Positions 31,801-41,000 of a stretch of 64,000 nucleotides of DNA are shown here, one piece after another (position 1 is the first letter of the stretch; every line of letters begins with the position of its first letter). A program made the translations under genes and the position numbers. The notes beneath the pieces are model-generated. The model ran no database searches. It saw nothing but the letters and a program-made list of their open reading frames with translations, and was not told where the DNA came from. The DNA is from Bacteroidaceae bacterium (GTDB lineage Bacteria > Bacteroidota > Bacteroidia > Bacteroidales > Bacteroidaceae), in the NCBI GenBank assembly GCA_017448825.1, contig JAFSKR010000072.1, positions 32,564 through 96,563 on the forward strand, in the 5' to 3' direction.

Positions 31801-31903
31801 CACCATCGCGACGTTCACCATCCAACCAGGCGAAACCATTGAGACCCATGTTCCGATAGCTGGTGTTTACATCGTCAATCGAACGAAAATCTCGGTGAAA
31901 TAG
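19856..31903 (+). CDS. Giant secreted YGGGN-repeat surface protein (4015 residues)
   Basis: One uninterrupted 12-kb frame encodes an exported protein (signal MRKILTILFFCLSALLMQAQ). Residues about 22-1950 are built from irregular units of 20-45 residues carrying 'VYGGGN', 'IFGGCY', 'YGGND' or similar, each followed by a beta strand such as 'TTVTVRAG' or 'NVVINVD'. This predicts a long beta-solenoid. Residues about 1950-3000 contain a second unit type with '(D)R.YF' and 'I.G..Y..G' (for example 'VNCVTCIVDGVEYEQGTYV'). About 3200-3300 is a GLUG-like segment ('LHGDGHTISGLDHSLFDKL'). The last 80 residues ('VPVRIVSVSGITIATFTI') resemble a type-A sorting domain for type IX secretion. It starts 10 bases after the tip-like gene. 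No enzyme motif is visible. Surface display or adhesion is inferred. Confidence 0.85.
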   Translation: MRKILTILFFCLSALLMQAQITIGGSVYGGGNEGKVGGSTTVTVRAGDLHKVFGGARMADVGGSAFVNIDGEHASGYILIDYVYGGNDISGTIGTSETLPAGLETEELTEYKVDNTWNAFVHISRSTKTVTTGEGEGATSETVDDQKIYIGQLFAGGNGDYTYGSTSTTTGEGDEAVTTTTYTVTDKKTGEEIETSSSEFLKPDLAKTYLQLHGGSIVYAYGGGNNATVTEKTVICLNNPSTVVNEIKVDDNGEYDENGTDAITKDNRTQNKMDLNPTYSYPSSDKYQIGSFFGGNNTAEMKIRPEWHLKKGKIRNLYSGGNRGTMTSPDGLLLVIDPASDDDLEIENVYGGCRMADVRPQVNGVDTPTQNLAGYHFPDEFSARLLVKGGKITNVYGGNDITGKVYGGNAVGVYTSIEGDIYGGGNGSYPYTDNGNLTPAAKQIYEDFIYDPNEKDEDGNSIFASSLDALNAYRPNAEQVSIRVWGPSENDPTIIRGSIYCGGNSATLKPKDGKTNPTVELKIGSHVIAQNVFLGNNGENMVKTNEEEGDNYIHEGVLRTMRRTDLTNDGSKFCSLDLTDEATFASYMNGAAMDIMPSVVFDKKNDDGTGDPETYQDYTSYFGSFYCGGNVGSITKAGCEAINFNYKVVIFEKLVGGCNNAIVDAQYDESNNQYNARYEGGLIGDPEASTGNKMMLNLSGLKIEPRRWKTTPDNKTFPDNYLEWNTFLNGNTVDPVTEIVYDNEQDENGQVVTDDEGHPVKLNYQRSTDDDLARRFEGGNIFGGCYTSGIVRGNVVINVDATLVEREKLFDEVESDELGEEVSLYGTDQTTETTYHITKRNTGVILGQQGMDVLGRALSVFGGGKGSGTEVWGNTTINLNKGYTFQVFGGSAEGVIGKPDDGDGNPYSFNSKTFKYNPNYSCYVNLRGNHAGVSKKADSSEDMAEAEFIYGGGFEGPICGNTVINLGKGRIFNSFAGSCNADILGHTETYIGRQVQDDYKNDLGSHVDSDNTYAEGFPWIRDIVYGGNDLGGEILRTEDFSGRVSDFASTKVYTSTSAEAAALTTASSYVEYLQGRADAIFGGCYGTYDYTDEKYSAYTYTKGEDGIPSGKTAGDPREGSGFKKPYMPNAFVNFCPTYTNDNNVVKKVYGAGQGYPEDRTGDKLQDHSYVLIDIPEGIGNFANMEVFGAGAYNGLGMRFTAEGTFAEEFDLNEASAVIDLMRGQVGAAYGGSYAEGITRRTLVNVPEGSTIKIGSIFGGAYGSDDYLLPCDVYEANVNYLTKSEDAYLIWNPERTDQDDNTIGNKLMKGAIYGGNNNSRRTLYGKINISAPVRQKHPTYGMTTATIYGAGCGSLTWSEYTEVNLNADASVWEVYGGAEAGSVMSAESVQKYISINPNNVDPTKWQAAWTLGSGYDPTSLAEGYANNQYTNLSNQLVRTAEMDDRENKIYRYNTNVIINKDAYVGNYAYGGGLGKEGDAFVGSGDIYGTTYIALLGGTVKKDLYAAGTLGAVYNLFGAENYTVSSNAYIAGGTVRNVYGGGWKGDVGYTTMTVDDEGETATFDDANEKPGEAHVVIGIREDQTDKPTDYGFYNGVPAIQRNAYGGGEGGAIFGQAYLTLNNGYVGYEYKDGTYQEKIDDDTYYVNNEYAGDNRLKDCGNMFGGGYDVRSSVDVTNVTMWGGIVRNSIHGGGEIATIGRGAIEASGPLNSVRKLKGIYKPGKTNVEMFNGHVLRNVFGGGKGYNTFGYGQQGTLYMDGYVFGQTEVHVHGGEIGTDEGLADGYGNVFGGGDVGYVYSSSVYSDKTKAKTSTGSPGHIYYYNSAGNLTEDCKVVVAPYLQVKNTPVVYAGQTYNKYDYVPTDYLNTLPKKDSDGNYTGGWENLFTGDADGEEERGIYIHNAVFAGGNVSSNSDQTYANATTVYGNTTATLYDVYHRDFITVGTEHTGGLYGGGNLSVVDGYRELNITNYGTDYYGLKQTISIDEYRGLSNRERAYFQLEYKCIAASETNAAGKTGITIDGVFYETGERLEEEKYLKLLNNEDEAIAQRVKDSFEPYGFCSIYAGRLLNTIQRADLCGVFGSRMVLQGAKDRVAEVGEDIDYTINRVGELSLNQQHSVRLADEGTDATHGNYFGIYSLVNYLGNLTSDVRFGNSYVNGNGVTDTEKTYYSYKSANPTSSDRNKGQSSNQVALASGVFLELTTENSTKEKKDYGYVTGVIELDLINVKKDDVGGGFVYAKNEHRVPKYYPNKSNVILSEYNNPKTVGDIELRDEARTYKRYYYTNENLPTGDEAEGATVISGDDSHVFQTMAWQTSGNFIHPSKRIVDDCYPTNNAYIIGSDNYSEAHYWYVKGEVYIYDQKVSAYTGSANAYSKEVHLPLTITAASHGKLQLLNVKPNLYAYKTDKDGQTVKIGTAGSDGKPIDKVWVNNESDSYGLNDVISWWDWHQLSAKDRQYFVTQTYVNCVTCIVDGVEYEQGTYVMDQNDYDHFMGEPHVISDSQGETFQDDGGHDIGKTFVFRSSNNISHENGYVLTFDMNSPKVWDDYFSPVSGSSATGKMMKSDYQALFTDGLSDAQKQAIIDAWREGPTFTPTETGVYGKRSYNVGEIITEATYLDAGEGQDKMERAYVAIESVTYSYNGTMKTVNSGTAISLTEFNSIGTSQSSFREAFFCTNSVKLTNENYMLYGELKTADEIAAMKAIEGKSATDDEIDAALTPAYICTQDGEYGGQRFETGKNYGAIQAWSSLPEADRTKFNYNFDALDLLTNTDYLKVYPDVITSPATETTVAAFHSPYTDQVKVEYQAVFKKDGVDVKFNGANLDDGAILTNEQFETIRNDKRHYTHVETRNNGDNVYIAKENFIYLGTPYGIGQVVDADVYRANTQYVEVVVFETAGEWYYCYEDYKDENGQTVAKGTQITKADYGNVPNYQQYFIIQGQEPTETTTLYVSRESNAYDVLKEKIITVVYQYTYYEDEDDGSVKMTNELHVINVHLDLESGVPQIGTLNPPATVLPGNAIGLKAPDVNPGLYEVLTSGWELYATHDDAYNHRNGMDFENNKTPLYWYQNQKNYVAFYSKTYLGKTYSNPVPLSVANYHDLDAVMQDKEHHLYVDRSDVDRPSKIYIDNRQCKSDETKNELDLLKDFYDLSVLNSSSTGVADGKVTAEGALNGHALLGNHVYAGNNLEFFLNSDVSPKATYTVDENTATWSSIGSGSNDPCFSGTLHGDGHTISGLDHSLFDKLCGEVYNLGVTGSFTGAGVAETGEGYVENCWVTTTGTPTQGEGHYAVFGNPSRESGDERGPIQVVNCYYPESNAYTEPTSTIHGQATQMPDKAFYNGTVAYNLNGFYLKKRYYDNTTWTGDKTSYNYLPLAADGSLAETMSTAWYPNTYALYQPKGTEEAPYLGYVESRFYDGDFVYANGTIPESTNVRLRTVTVGEGEDATTKTYYTPIWPDDYLFFGQTLTYGHVDGRTHQATPSAISRSNERVVTSADGNRVYRAPAYYQNGTMGVAHFNSNAVFAQTKKNDASVTAYQNMTAIDFTGYHDDGYQYGSVTASGSFFPPLLDDDGLTRFQNVDLTRNLLVYTGTSTAAAQKTGNTVSAYLPDGTYQETNSTYHTVAVWDRYADAIRGHWVQLQEGQYVAPRDHLLVDKADFNCPISYTFADGKRMWYQREPSNYAGQKTVTTEESGTTTTTVVFDSRAGWEGISLPFSAELVTTQDKGEITHFYKGSTTGHEYWLRTYEGGTLSETVFEAAFNPLDAGANTKDYTNTFLWDYYYSKDDYQDKNKDQYQQDYYSSDYLQSRYPVTDYPYGDAGMPYLIGFPGNRYYEFDLSGEWTPDYRLLDKTIEHPGKQVITFASAEGITIGVSDNEMGGVSNDGYTFKPNYLNKEMTDTYMLNDEGSSFMKQAAATAAVPFRPYFVLASAGAKKRAAEQIVFNTVDSSFDHEEEADPTEGESGRLTITGKKHTIIVSSLLQKEVPVRIVSVSGITIATFTIQPGETIETHVPIAGVYIVNRTKISVK

Positions 31904-32003
31904 CCTCCTGCGGTTTGAGAGTGCATCGCAAACTCATTACTTCTGAGGAAGTACTAAGAAGGGAAAAGGAAAAAAAGAAATTGCCCGCAAGGGTTCAAAG
32001 ATA

Positions 32004-35000
32004 ATGAAGATGAAAGAACAAGGATTTTTAAGCAGATATTACATAGGAAAACTCATGGCTGTTTTGGTCATGATGGCTACGGTTGTGGGAATGCGTGGAC
32101 AAAATTTTTCTGGCATCTGGTATATTGCCAACAATACCAATCATAACTCAACCACAGACCAGCGATGGTATATGGTGCCAGCCAAAGACCCACAACAACC
32201 CAATGCTATTGATGCCTATTATTCGCCCAACCACAACACCACCCCTGGCGACTCCGAAAAACCCTTCCTGACCACCTACCAAACGAACAAAGACTCCAAC
32301 TCCATCTGGATTATCGCACCCAGTGGTGTGGAAGGCAACTACTATATCATACATGCTATAACAGGCAAATACGTAATCTATGAGCCTCCTCTACCTAATG
32401 ATGGTGATAATCAACGCAAATCGATGCACCTGCAGACCATCGATAATAGCACATATAACCCTGGCACAAACAATAACTTCACATTCAAAGTCACTGGTAC
32501 TTCTACCAGTAGCCCCATCAACATACAACCCCAAAGTCGTTCTGACTGGTATTTCAATCCTGCGGGCAGCAACAAATCTACTTATTATGGTCAAGATTCA
32601 CCGCTATATCGCAATGGAATCATTGGCATCTACAACAGAAGCGATGGTGACTCCTGGTGGTTTCTTGAGGATGCCAAACTTCCTGCCCCCACAATCCATA
32701 TCGACGATGAGGCAGGAACCTATACTTTCAGTTATCCTAACAACATTCTGCCTGATGGCTACTCGTTCCTCTTTACTACCAATGGCAATGACCCCACGGT
32801 AGACGGTACAGGTGTCACCACTTGGGATGCTACACCTCAGTCTATTGTCGGCGATTGCCACATCAAGGCGGTGATTGCCCGTTATGGTGTGGTACTATCG
32901 GAGGTGGCAGAGCAGATTGTGGATATGCCTGACCCGCCAACCATCACTTACGACAACACGACAGGCAATGTGACCATATCGTCAGCCACGACTGATGCCA
33001 GCATCTACTATACCACCGACGGAAGCACAACTCCTACTTCATCTTCTACTTTGTATAGTGCTCCTTTCAGCATCACAGGCGAAACTACCATCAAGGCCAT
33101 TGCCGTCAAGGGTGGCTTTAGAAACTCTGAAGTGGCTACAGTGACCATCAGTAAATTGGCAGCCCCAACAGTTACATTCAACGATGCCAATCAAACAGTT
33201 AGCATCACCAAGAACAGTGATGTGGAGGGAGCAACGACCTACTATACCGATGACAGTACAGATCCGACGGCAGCATCCACAGAATACACAAGCCCTATTT
33301 CCCTGACAGCGACAACAACCATTAAGGCAAGGAACATCAAGGACGGATATATCAATTCTGATGTGACAAGCCTGACTGTTACCAAGTTGGCTTCTTTACC
33401 GACTATCACAATATCGGGCAACAGTGCTACATTGTCTTACGCAGGAGATAGTGATGCCACCATCCATTACACGACCGATGGCACGACACCCACATCGGAG
33501 TCAAGCACATATACCACGGCTATTTCTCTAAGCGGTGACCAGAAATACACCATCAAGGCCATTGCCACAAAGGCTGAATACCTCCATTCTGACGTAGCGA
33601 CGGAGGTGGTGGATAAGCGTACCTCCATACCAGCTCCAACCATTACCGTTGATGGCAACAGCGTAACCATTACTGCAAACGATGCTGGCGACGAGATATA
33701 CTACACCACGGACGAGACAGAGCCAACGACTTCCACTCTGACACACTTCACGGGCACAGGAACCTTCAACCTTGTAGATGGAAGTAATTATACTGTCAAA
33801 GCCATAGCCTCTAATGGCACTCTCTCTTCGTCAGTGGTTACACAAACCGTCGATTTGAGTGATTTAGGGTACTCCGGCATCTATTATATCCAGAGCAGCA
33901 ATCGGGAGTACTATATGTATCCTGTAGGTGGCGAAAGCACATACGTCAAAACTGCTAAGAATGCAGATAAGAATGCTATTTGGAAAATAGAGAAGGTGGG
34001 CGACTACTACCGCATCATCCATTATGAGGATGGAAAATACTTGGTGGCTGCGGACGCAACGGTAGAAACGAACACGGTGTCACTTGTCGAGACAAATAGC
34101 CCAGGCGAGACCGCTCTGTTTGAGATTACGCGTAAAAGCGGCAGCGAGACAAATCTCTTAGACCAAATCATCTTGTTCAAACCGAAAGCAGCAGCCAATG
34201 ATAATGGTCATATCTATCTGAACACGACTCAAGGCAATGACGGCACCCATACCATCGGTCTATATGATAATACTGGTAGTTCGGAATGGAGACTGGGAAG
34301 AGTTCCTGCAAAGCCCACGTTCACGGTGGCAGATCTCAAAGTAACCATGACGAATACCTTGGGTGATATCTATTACACCACAGACGGAGCGGATCCTACG
34401 ACAAGTTCTACAAACGGAAAGTCTGTGATGCTGGCATACGGACCATCATATACCGTGAAGGCCATTAGCGTCTATACGGATCCCAAATCAGGCGGAACAT
34501 GGCAATCGGACATTGCGAGTAAGACTGTAAAAGTGGACGTGTTAGCACCTACATTCTCTGTCTCAGGGAACACTGTCTATCTAAGAAGCTCGCAGGCAGG
34601 TGTAGAATTCCGTTATACGACTGATGGGGGTATTTCTTTGACCCCAACAACAGGCGAATCGTATGATAATAATACAGGCATAACCTTGGCAAGTGGCAAT
34701 GTGTACACTCTTAAGGCTTTGGCATATAATACAGTTTCAGGTACCGTCTATCCTTCAGTCGTCAGTACTATTGAAGTTGATTTGCGTGAAGCCACCGAAA
34801 TATCCAGCCTTACAGAAATTACCAGTGCAACGGGCAATTATAAGTTGACAGCCAACAATACCTACAGTTCAAGCAACAAGCCCGCTGTCACTACTTTCAG
34901 CGGCATCCTCGATGGCGGAGACTTCATCATCAGCGACCTTACAGCCCCTCTCTTTGAGACATTAGACGGCGGTACGGTGCACAACGTCACATTCGACAAT

Positions 35001-38000
35001 ATTGAAATCAGTAGTGGCAATACTAATGGTGATGCCGGGGCTGTATGCAGCGAGGCCAAGGGAACGGCGCGTATCTATAACGTCGGCGTGCTTGCTACTG
35101 GCAGTACGGTAGATGAGAACGGTCATGTAACCACTAATAGCAGTACCATTGGCGCAAGTCGCTATGTGGGAGGCCTGGTGGGTCTGCTTGACGGCTCTGC
35201 GCGCGTCATCAACTGCTACAGTTATGCAGACATCACAGGTGGCGACAAAGTGGGCGGCATTGTGGGCTATAACAACGTGGCCACTACTGCCACCAATCTC
35301 AAGACTATGGTGATGAACTGTATGTTCTATGGAGACATCACAGAGGGTACGAATAAGGCTCCCATCTATAACGGGCAGATTATCACAAACATTAATAATA
35401 ATAAGGGCGTGAGCAACTTCAATTTCTTCTGTGCAGAGGCTTCTTACGTGCAGAATCTGGATATTGACACCTACAACTGTGCCCTGATGGCTGAGAAACG
35501 CTTCTTGCAGCGCTTCGAGTTTTTCCGCCACCTGCTCAACAGCAATCGTGAACTGGCGGCATGGTGGGCAACGGGCAATATGAACAAAGACCAGATGATG
35601 AAGTGGGTGATGGAGCCGTCGCAAATAGGCACCGCTAAGCCCTATCCCATCTTGAAAGAACCAGGCAGGTATCATTCCGTGGTTAATATCGACAACCTTG
35701 ACGTGGATAACGCTACATCAAACAGTATCGGCACCAAGTTGGCGACACTGACTGTCCACATTCAGATGGGCAGTGGCGGAGCCAAGTTCGGCGCTCCTAC
35801 AGGTGCAGGTATTAAATCGGGAAAAGAAACCCTTTACCTCGACATCACAGATAAAGACCCCGGCCACTATAATTTCAACTACTACAAGGTACAACTGCCC
35901 TATTATAACGATGTGGGAACAGGTAATTATACCACAGCCTCTGATGGGACAAGCCGTGTGGTGGCAGGTTGGAAAATTGTCAATTTCCATGGTGGCGGAA
36001 CTGCTGGAACCTTTACCACAGGCAGTAATGATGCACCGGCTTACAACTTTGCCGACCGCAAATGTACCAACAAAGACTACTATGGCACTGGTGGCAGTAA
36101 CCGCATCTTCAATCAGGGAGCCTATTTCGACGTACCTGAGGGAGTCTCAGAAATCACGATTGAACCTTACTGGGCAAAGTGTGTCTATCTCTCTGATGCC
36201 ACTCCTGATGTGGTGTATAAATCAGATATGACGGCGGCATATAACGTAACAGCCGTTGCTGGAGGTCAGCGATATGTGGACGGTAGTAGTTACAGTATAA
36301 ATGGCGTGAGCCAAAAGGTCTATACTTCGATGAACACTGCGGTGAGTGCGCTTTCGACCAATTCGTCGTACACCCCTTACGACTATGCTGTGGTGTTGGT
36401 GGGCAACTATCATCAGTACAACGGTATTGAGGGAGAAAAACCTTATACCGTGATGTCCATCGACCTTGATGGTGATAACGAACCCGACAACTCATTTTTG
36501 CTCCGATTTGACGGACGTACAGCCTTCCACCCCGTAAGATACGACTTCCTGAACCTGATGGGTCTTGGTATGGCACAGAAATCTACTAGCGGTACTGGTT
36601 CCTACAATTTCGGTATCATGCAACCTAAGGGCTGGTTCGAGGTGACTAATACTGCCTTGTTCCGTGTCACGCAATTTGAATACAGCCCTTCTGGTCGCAG
36701 CAAGAAGCCAATCATCCTTCATGGCGGTGTGATGGAACAGTGGGTATGCTTGCAGGGTAACCCTGGCGACCGTGTCGAATACTTCCATGTAGGTGGCAAC
36801 GTCTGGTTCAAGGAGTTCCATTTAGGCATACATCAAGATAATCAAAATAAGACGCCACATCCACCAGTGTCAGTAACAGGTGGTGACTTTGACTATTTCT
36901 ACCTTACTGGTGCTTATAGGGCGGACGTCGAAATTTATGATGACAATGCTGAGTGTTATATCAATGGTGGGCGTTTTGGCATCATGGCAGGGACTGGCAT
37001 GGAAGGACTTGGCACAACCTCTGACAATGGTAACATCACCTGGCAGATAGACAATGCTGACATCACCGAGTTCTACGGTGGCGGCATCAATGCCGCACAC
37101 CCAGCTATCGGCAACATCAGCACCACTATTTCAAACAGCCGAGTCACCCTGTTCTGTGGTGGCCCAAAGTTCGGTGATATGACAGGTGGCAAGACAGTTA
37201 CGACGAATGCTACTAACTGTACCTTCGGCACCTATTTCGGTGCTGGCTACGGTGGTAATTCCTACAGCCGTGAGGCTCCAAATAATCGAACCCAGACAAT
37301 GAATACAGATTGGAACAATTGGATAACAACAAATTATAAGCAGGAATACAAATCGGGATTTGGCGGTGTTTCCACCCAATTCGATTACCAGTTCCTGCCC
37401 ATGTCCGGCAATGCTAACAATGTCTGTCGTATCTTTATAGAATATGTAAAGTTCTCCTTGGCCACTACTCACAATGTCATTTCAAACCTTACGGGCTGTA
37501 CGGTGACAGGCAACTTCTATGGTGGTGGCAATCTTGGCAAGGTAGATGGAAATGTTACATCAACTCTTACCAACTGTACTGTAAATGGTGATGCCTTTGG
37601 CGCAGGTTTCTCAGCTTCTCTTCCTTCTGTCGAAGTCGATAGTATCGGCTTTAGGACGGAGCCTTACTACTATCAGAATCTCGGTAATTACCGAATAGGT
37701 GTGAAAGGCCCAACCGAGACTTATACTTGGGAACATGCCGAAACGGTCAATAATACGGCATCGGCAATCAACAAGGATGACCATATTCTTTACACCACAG
37801 AGAATCTGACGACCCTTGGAACCGTTACTGGTACTGCTACGCTGAATATCAAGGGTGCAACCACGGTGGAGGGTAGCGTCTATGGCGGTGGCTGCGAGGC
37901 TGATGTGATGGGAAATACTCGTGTGGAGATGGAGGATGGTTATATCTTTAACGGTATCTTTGGCGGCGGACTTTCCGGTTCGGTGGGCACGTTCACAAGG

Positions 38001-41000
38001 TCAACGGCAGATGCTGATGTGACAGTTTTTGGCCATGAAGCTCATGAAGGCTGCATTGGCAAACCTGTGTCATGTGCAGAAAACACTGGCAAATGTACGG
38101 TTGTTGTTACTGGCGGTCAGATTGGTCCTATAGAGGTGACAACAAAAGGTATGACAAGGTCTGTCGAGGAAGGTGGCCCTGTTTCGGAAGGCTGGGTATG
38201 GGGCGCAGGCTGTGGTTTAATCGAGGATCCAGCGACTCACCCAGATACGCACTTCAAGACATACGTGAATGAAACTGAAGTGACCATCGGTGGTGATGCC
38301 TTTATTCTGGAGTCCATCATAGGCGGTGGTGAGTTCGGACGTGTGCTTGGCAATACGCACGTAACGATTCAGGATGCCTGTCAGATTGGTGTGGGAGAAA
38401 ACCAGACAGAAACCGTGAATGGTGTGCTCAAGCCCAAGCGCTATGCAGATGAAAAGTTCATCAATCCGCTCGAAACACCTGTCACCAATTCGAATGCTCT
38501 GGTCGAGTGTTCGCACTTCCCTTATGGAAGGAATGTCGGCACTACAGAATCCCCTAATTGGGTATATGAGACTTTCGACCCTTACTACGATAAATATTAT
38601 GTAACAGGAGCATACAAAGATAACATTCCCGAAGACTTCTCCCTTGGCAGCACTTCGCATGCATCGGACGGTAAGACGTGGATTGGCTGTGTGTTTGGCG
38701 GTGGTTCTGGCTATTATCCTTATGAAAAGAGTGATGGTACAGGCTACGGATGGCTTCGTTCGGCAGGTTGGGTGGAAGGCAATTCCTTGGTAGAAATCAA
38801 GGGTGGTCATATCCTGACCAATGTCTATGGTGCGAATGAATATACCGACGTTAAGGGCAGTAGTACGGTGAGGATGTCTGGCGGTACAATTGGTGTGCCG
38901 CGTACCTTGGAACAGATAAAGGAAAGCCCAAATACAGGCAACCTTTATGGTGGAGGAAAGGGTGACCCGCGTACTTATTTCAATACGATGACCAACGTCG
39001 GAAGCGTGGAAATAGAGGTTACCGGCGGTATCATCTACGGCTCTCTCTATGGTGGTGGCGAGGACGGTCACGTACTGGGCAATGTCGTGACGACCATCAG
39101 TAAGGAAACTGGTGAAGGAACGTCAGCACCTGTTATAGGCTGTGACGGCACTTCTGGAGACGACGGCAATGTGTTTGGTGGTGGTAAAGGTGCCTCTACC
39201 GCACTGACTGCTGGAGTCGTGGGTGGTAATGTTAATCTTACCATTTTGGATGGTTCTATTAAAGGTTCCGTCTATGGTGGAGGACAAGTAGCATCGGTAG
39301 GTACTCACTTCACAGCCCCTTATGACGATAACTATGGCAAGATGCAGGAGGGTGAAGAGCATGGTTGCATCACCGTCAATTTGAAAGGTGGCACCATTGA
39401 GCAGAATGTCTATGGCGGCTGTATGGGTATGTTGGAAAATGCTGCTTTGGGCATATCGAAGGATGTCAGTGTGAACTTGAATAAAGATGTGGATGACACA
39501 GCACGAGGGTGTGCTGTGAAGGGGGAGATTTTTGGCTGTAACAACGTGAACAGCACCCCTCAAGGCGCGGTGACGGTGCATATCTATAAGACTCAAAATG
39601 CAGCGGCAGACCAGATTGTCAATACGGCGGCTTCTGGTGAAACACCTGCTGTAACTAATGCTAAGGTGTCAGGAAGATATGATGTGAAGGCTGTTTATGG
39701 TGGTGGTAACTTGGCTGCTTACGAACCAACAAAGGCTACTGCTACCACTGATGATGAGAAAGATCAGGCTTATGCCCATGTTATCATAGAGGGTTGCGGC
39801 AGTACCAGCATCCAGCAGGTGTATGGTGGTGGTAATGCAGCTTCGACTCCTGCCACGATGGTGGATGTGGATGGAACGTTCGAGATTGAAGAGGTGTTTG
39901 GTGGTGGCAATGGTAAGGATGATATATCCAAGGACGCCGGGAAGACGTATATCAAAAATCCTGGTGCTAACGTGGGTTTCAAGGATTACTGGGACTATGA
40001 GAAGGATGAGGATATAGAAGACTATAACACCAAGGCGAAACGACAGAGTGACACATTCCTAAGTAATTATGTCTATGGCTCTGGCAAGGCTCGTGTAAAC
40101 ATTCATGGTGGCAAGGTGCATCGTGTGTATGGTGGTTCCAACACCAAGGGCAATGTACGCATTACGGCGGTGACCATGCTGGAGGATGAGAGCGGTTGTG
40201 ATTTTGATGTGGACGAGGCATACGGTGGCGGCAAGAGTGCTCCAATGGATGCTGAGTCGAGATTGGAGATGGCGTGCATACCAGGTTTGAAGGTGGCGTA
40301 TGGTGGCGCAGAGAATGCTGAAATCGAGGGTGATGTGAACCTGACCATCACTAATGGAACCTTCGACCGTGTGTTTGGTGGCAATAATGTGAGCGGATAT
40401 ATTAAGGGCACCATCACTGTGAACATTGAGGAGACAGGATGCAAGCCTATCATCATCGGACAACTTTATGGTGGTGGCAATCAGGCACCTTACACGGCAC
40501 CTTTCAAAGAAGGCTCCACCACAGAAAGAGAAGACGGCCCAACCATCAATGTGCGCTCCTTCACCAGTATTGGTGAGGTGTATGGCGGTGGGTATGGAAA
40601 GACGGCTGTGGTGACTGGCGACACTCATGTGAACATCAACGTGTGCGAGGGCAAGTATAAAGATGGTACCTATACCTATTCGGATCATTCTACAATAGCG
40701 GACAAGACTGGTAATCAGGCGATTCAATTCACTGAGTATGCTCGTACTGACGATGGCGATTTTGTTGAGGAAAATGGTAGCCGAAAAGTGGAGACCATCA
40801 CAGAACATCTGTATCTGCCTCTTCATGATGCAAACAAAATTGGTGCTATCAACAGGGTGTTTGGCGGTGGTAACGCAGCAAAGGTGGATGGTGATACGTA
40901 TGTGTATATTGGCACGAAAAGCAATGAGGTGTTCAAGACGCCTGTTACGAAAACCGTCAAAGTGAATAATGAAGACCAAGAGGTGAATACTACAGACGAA

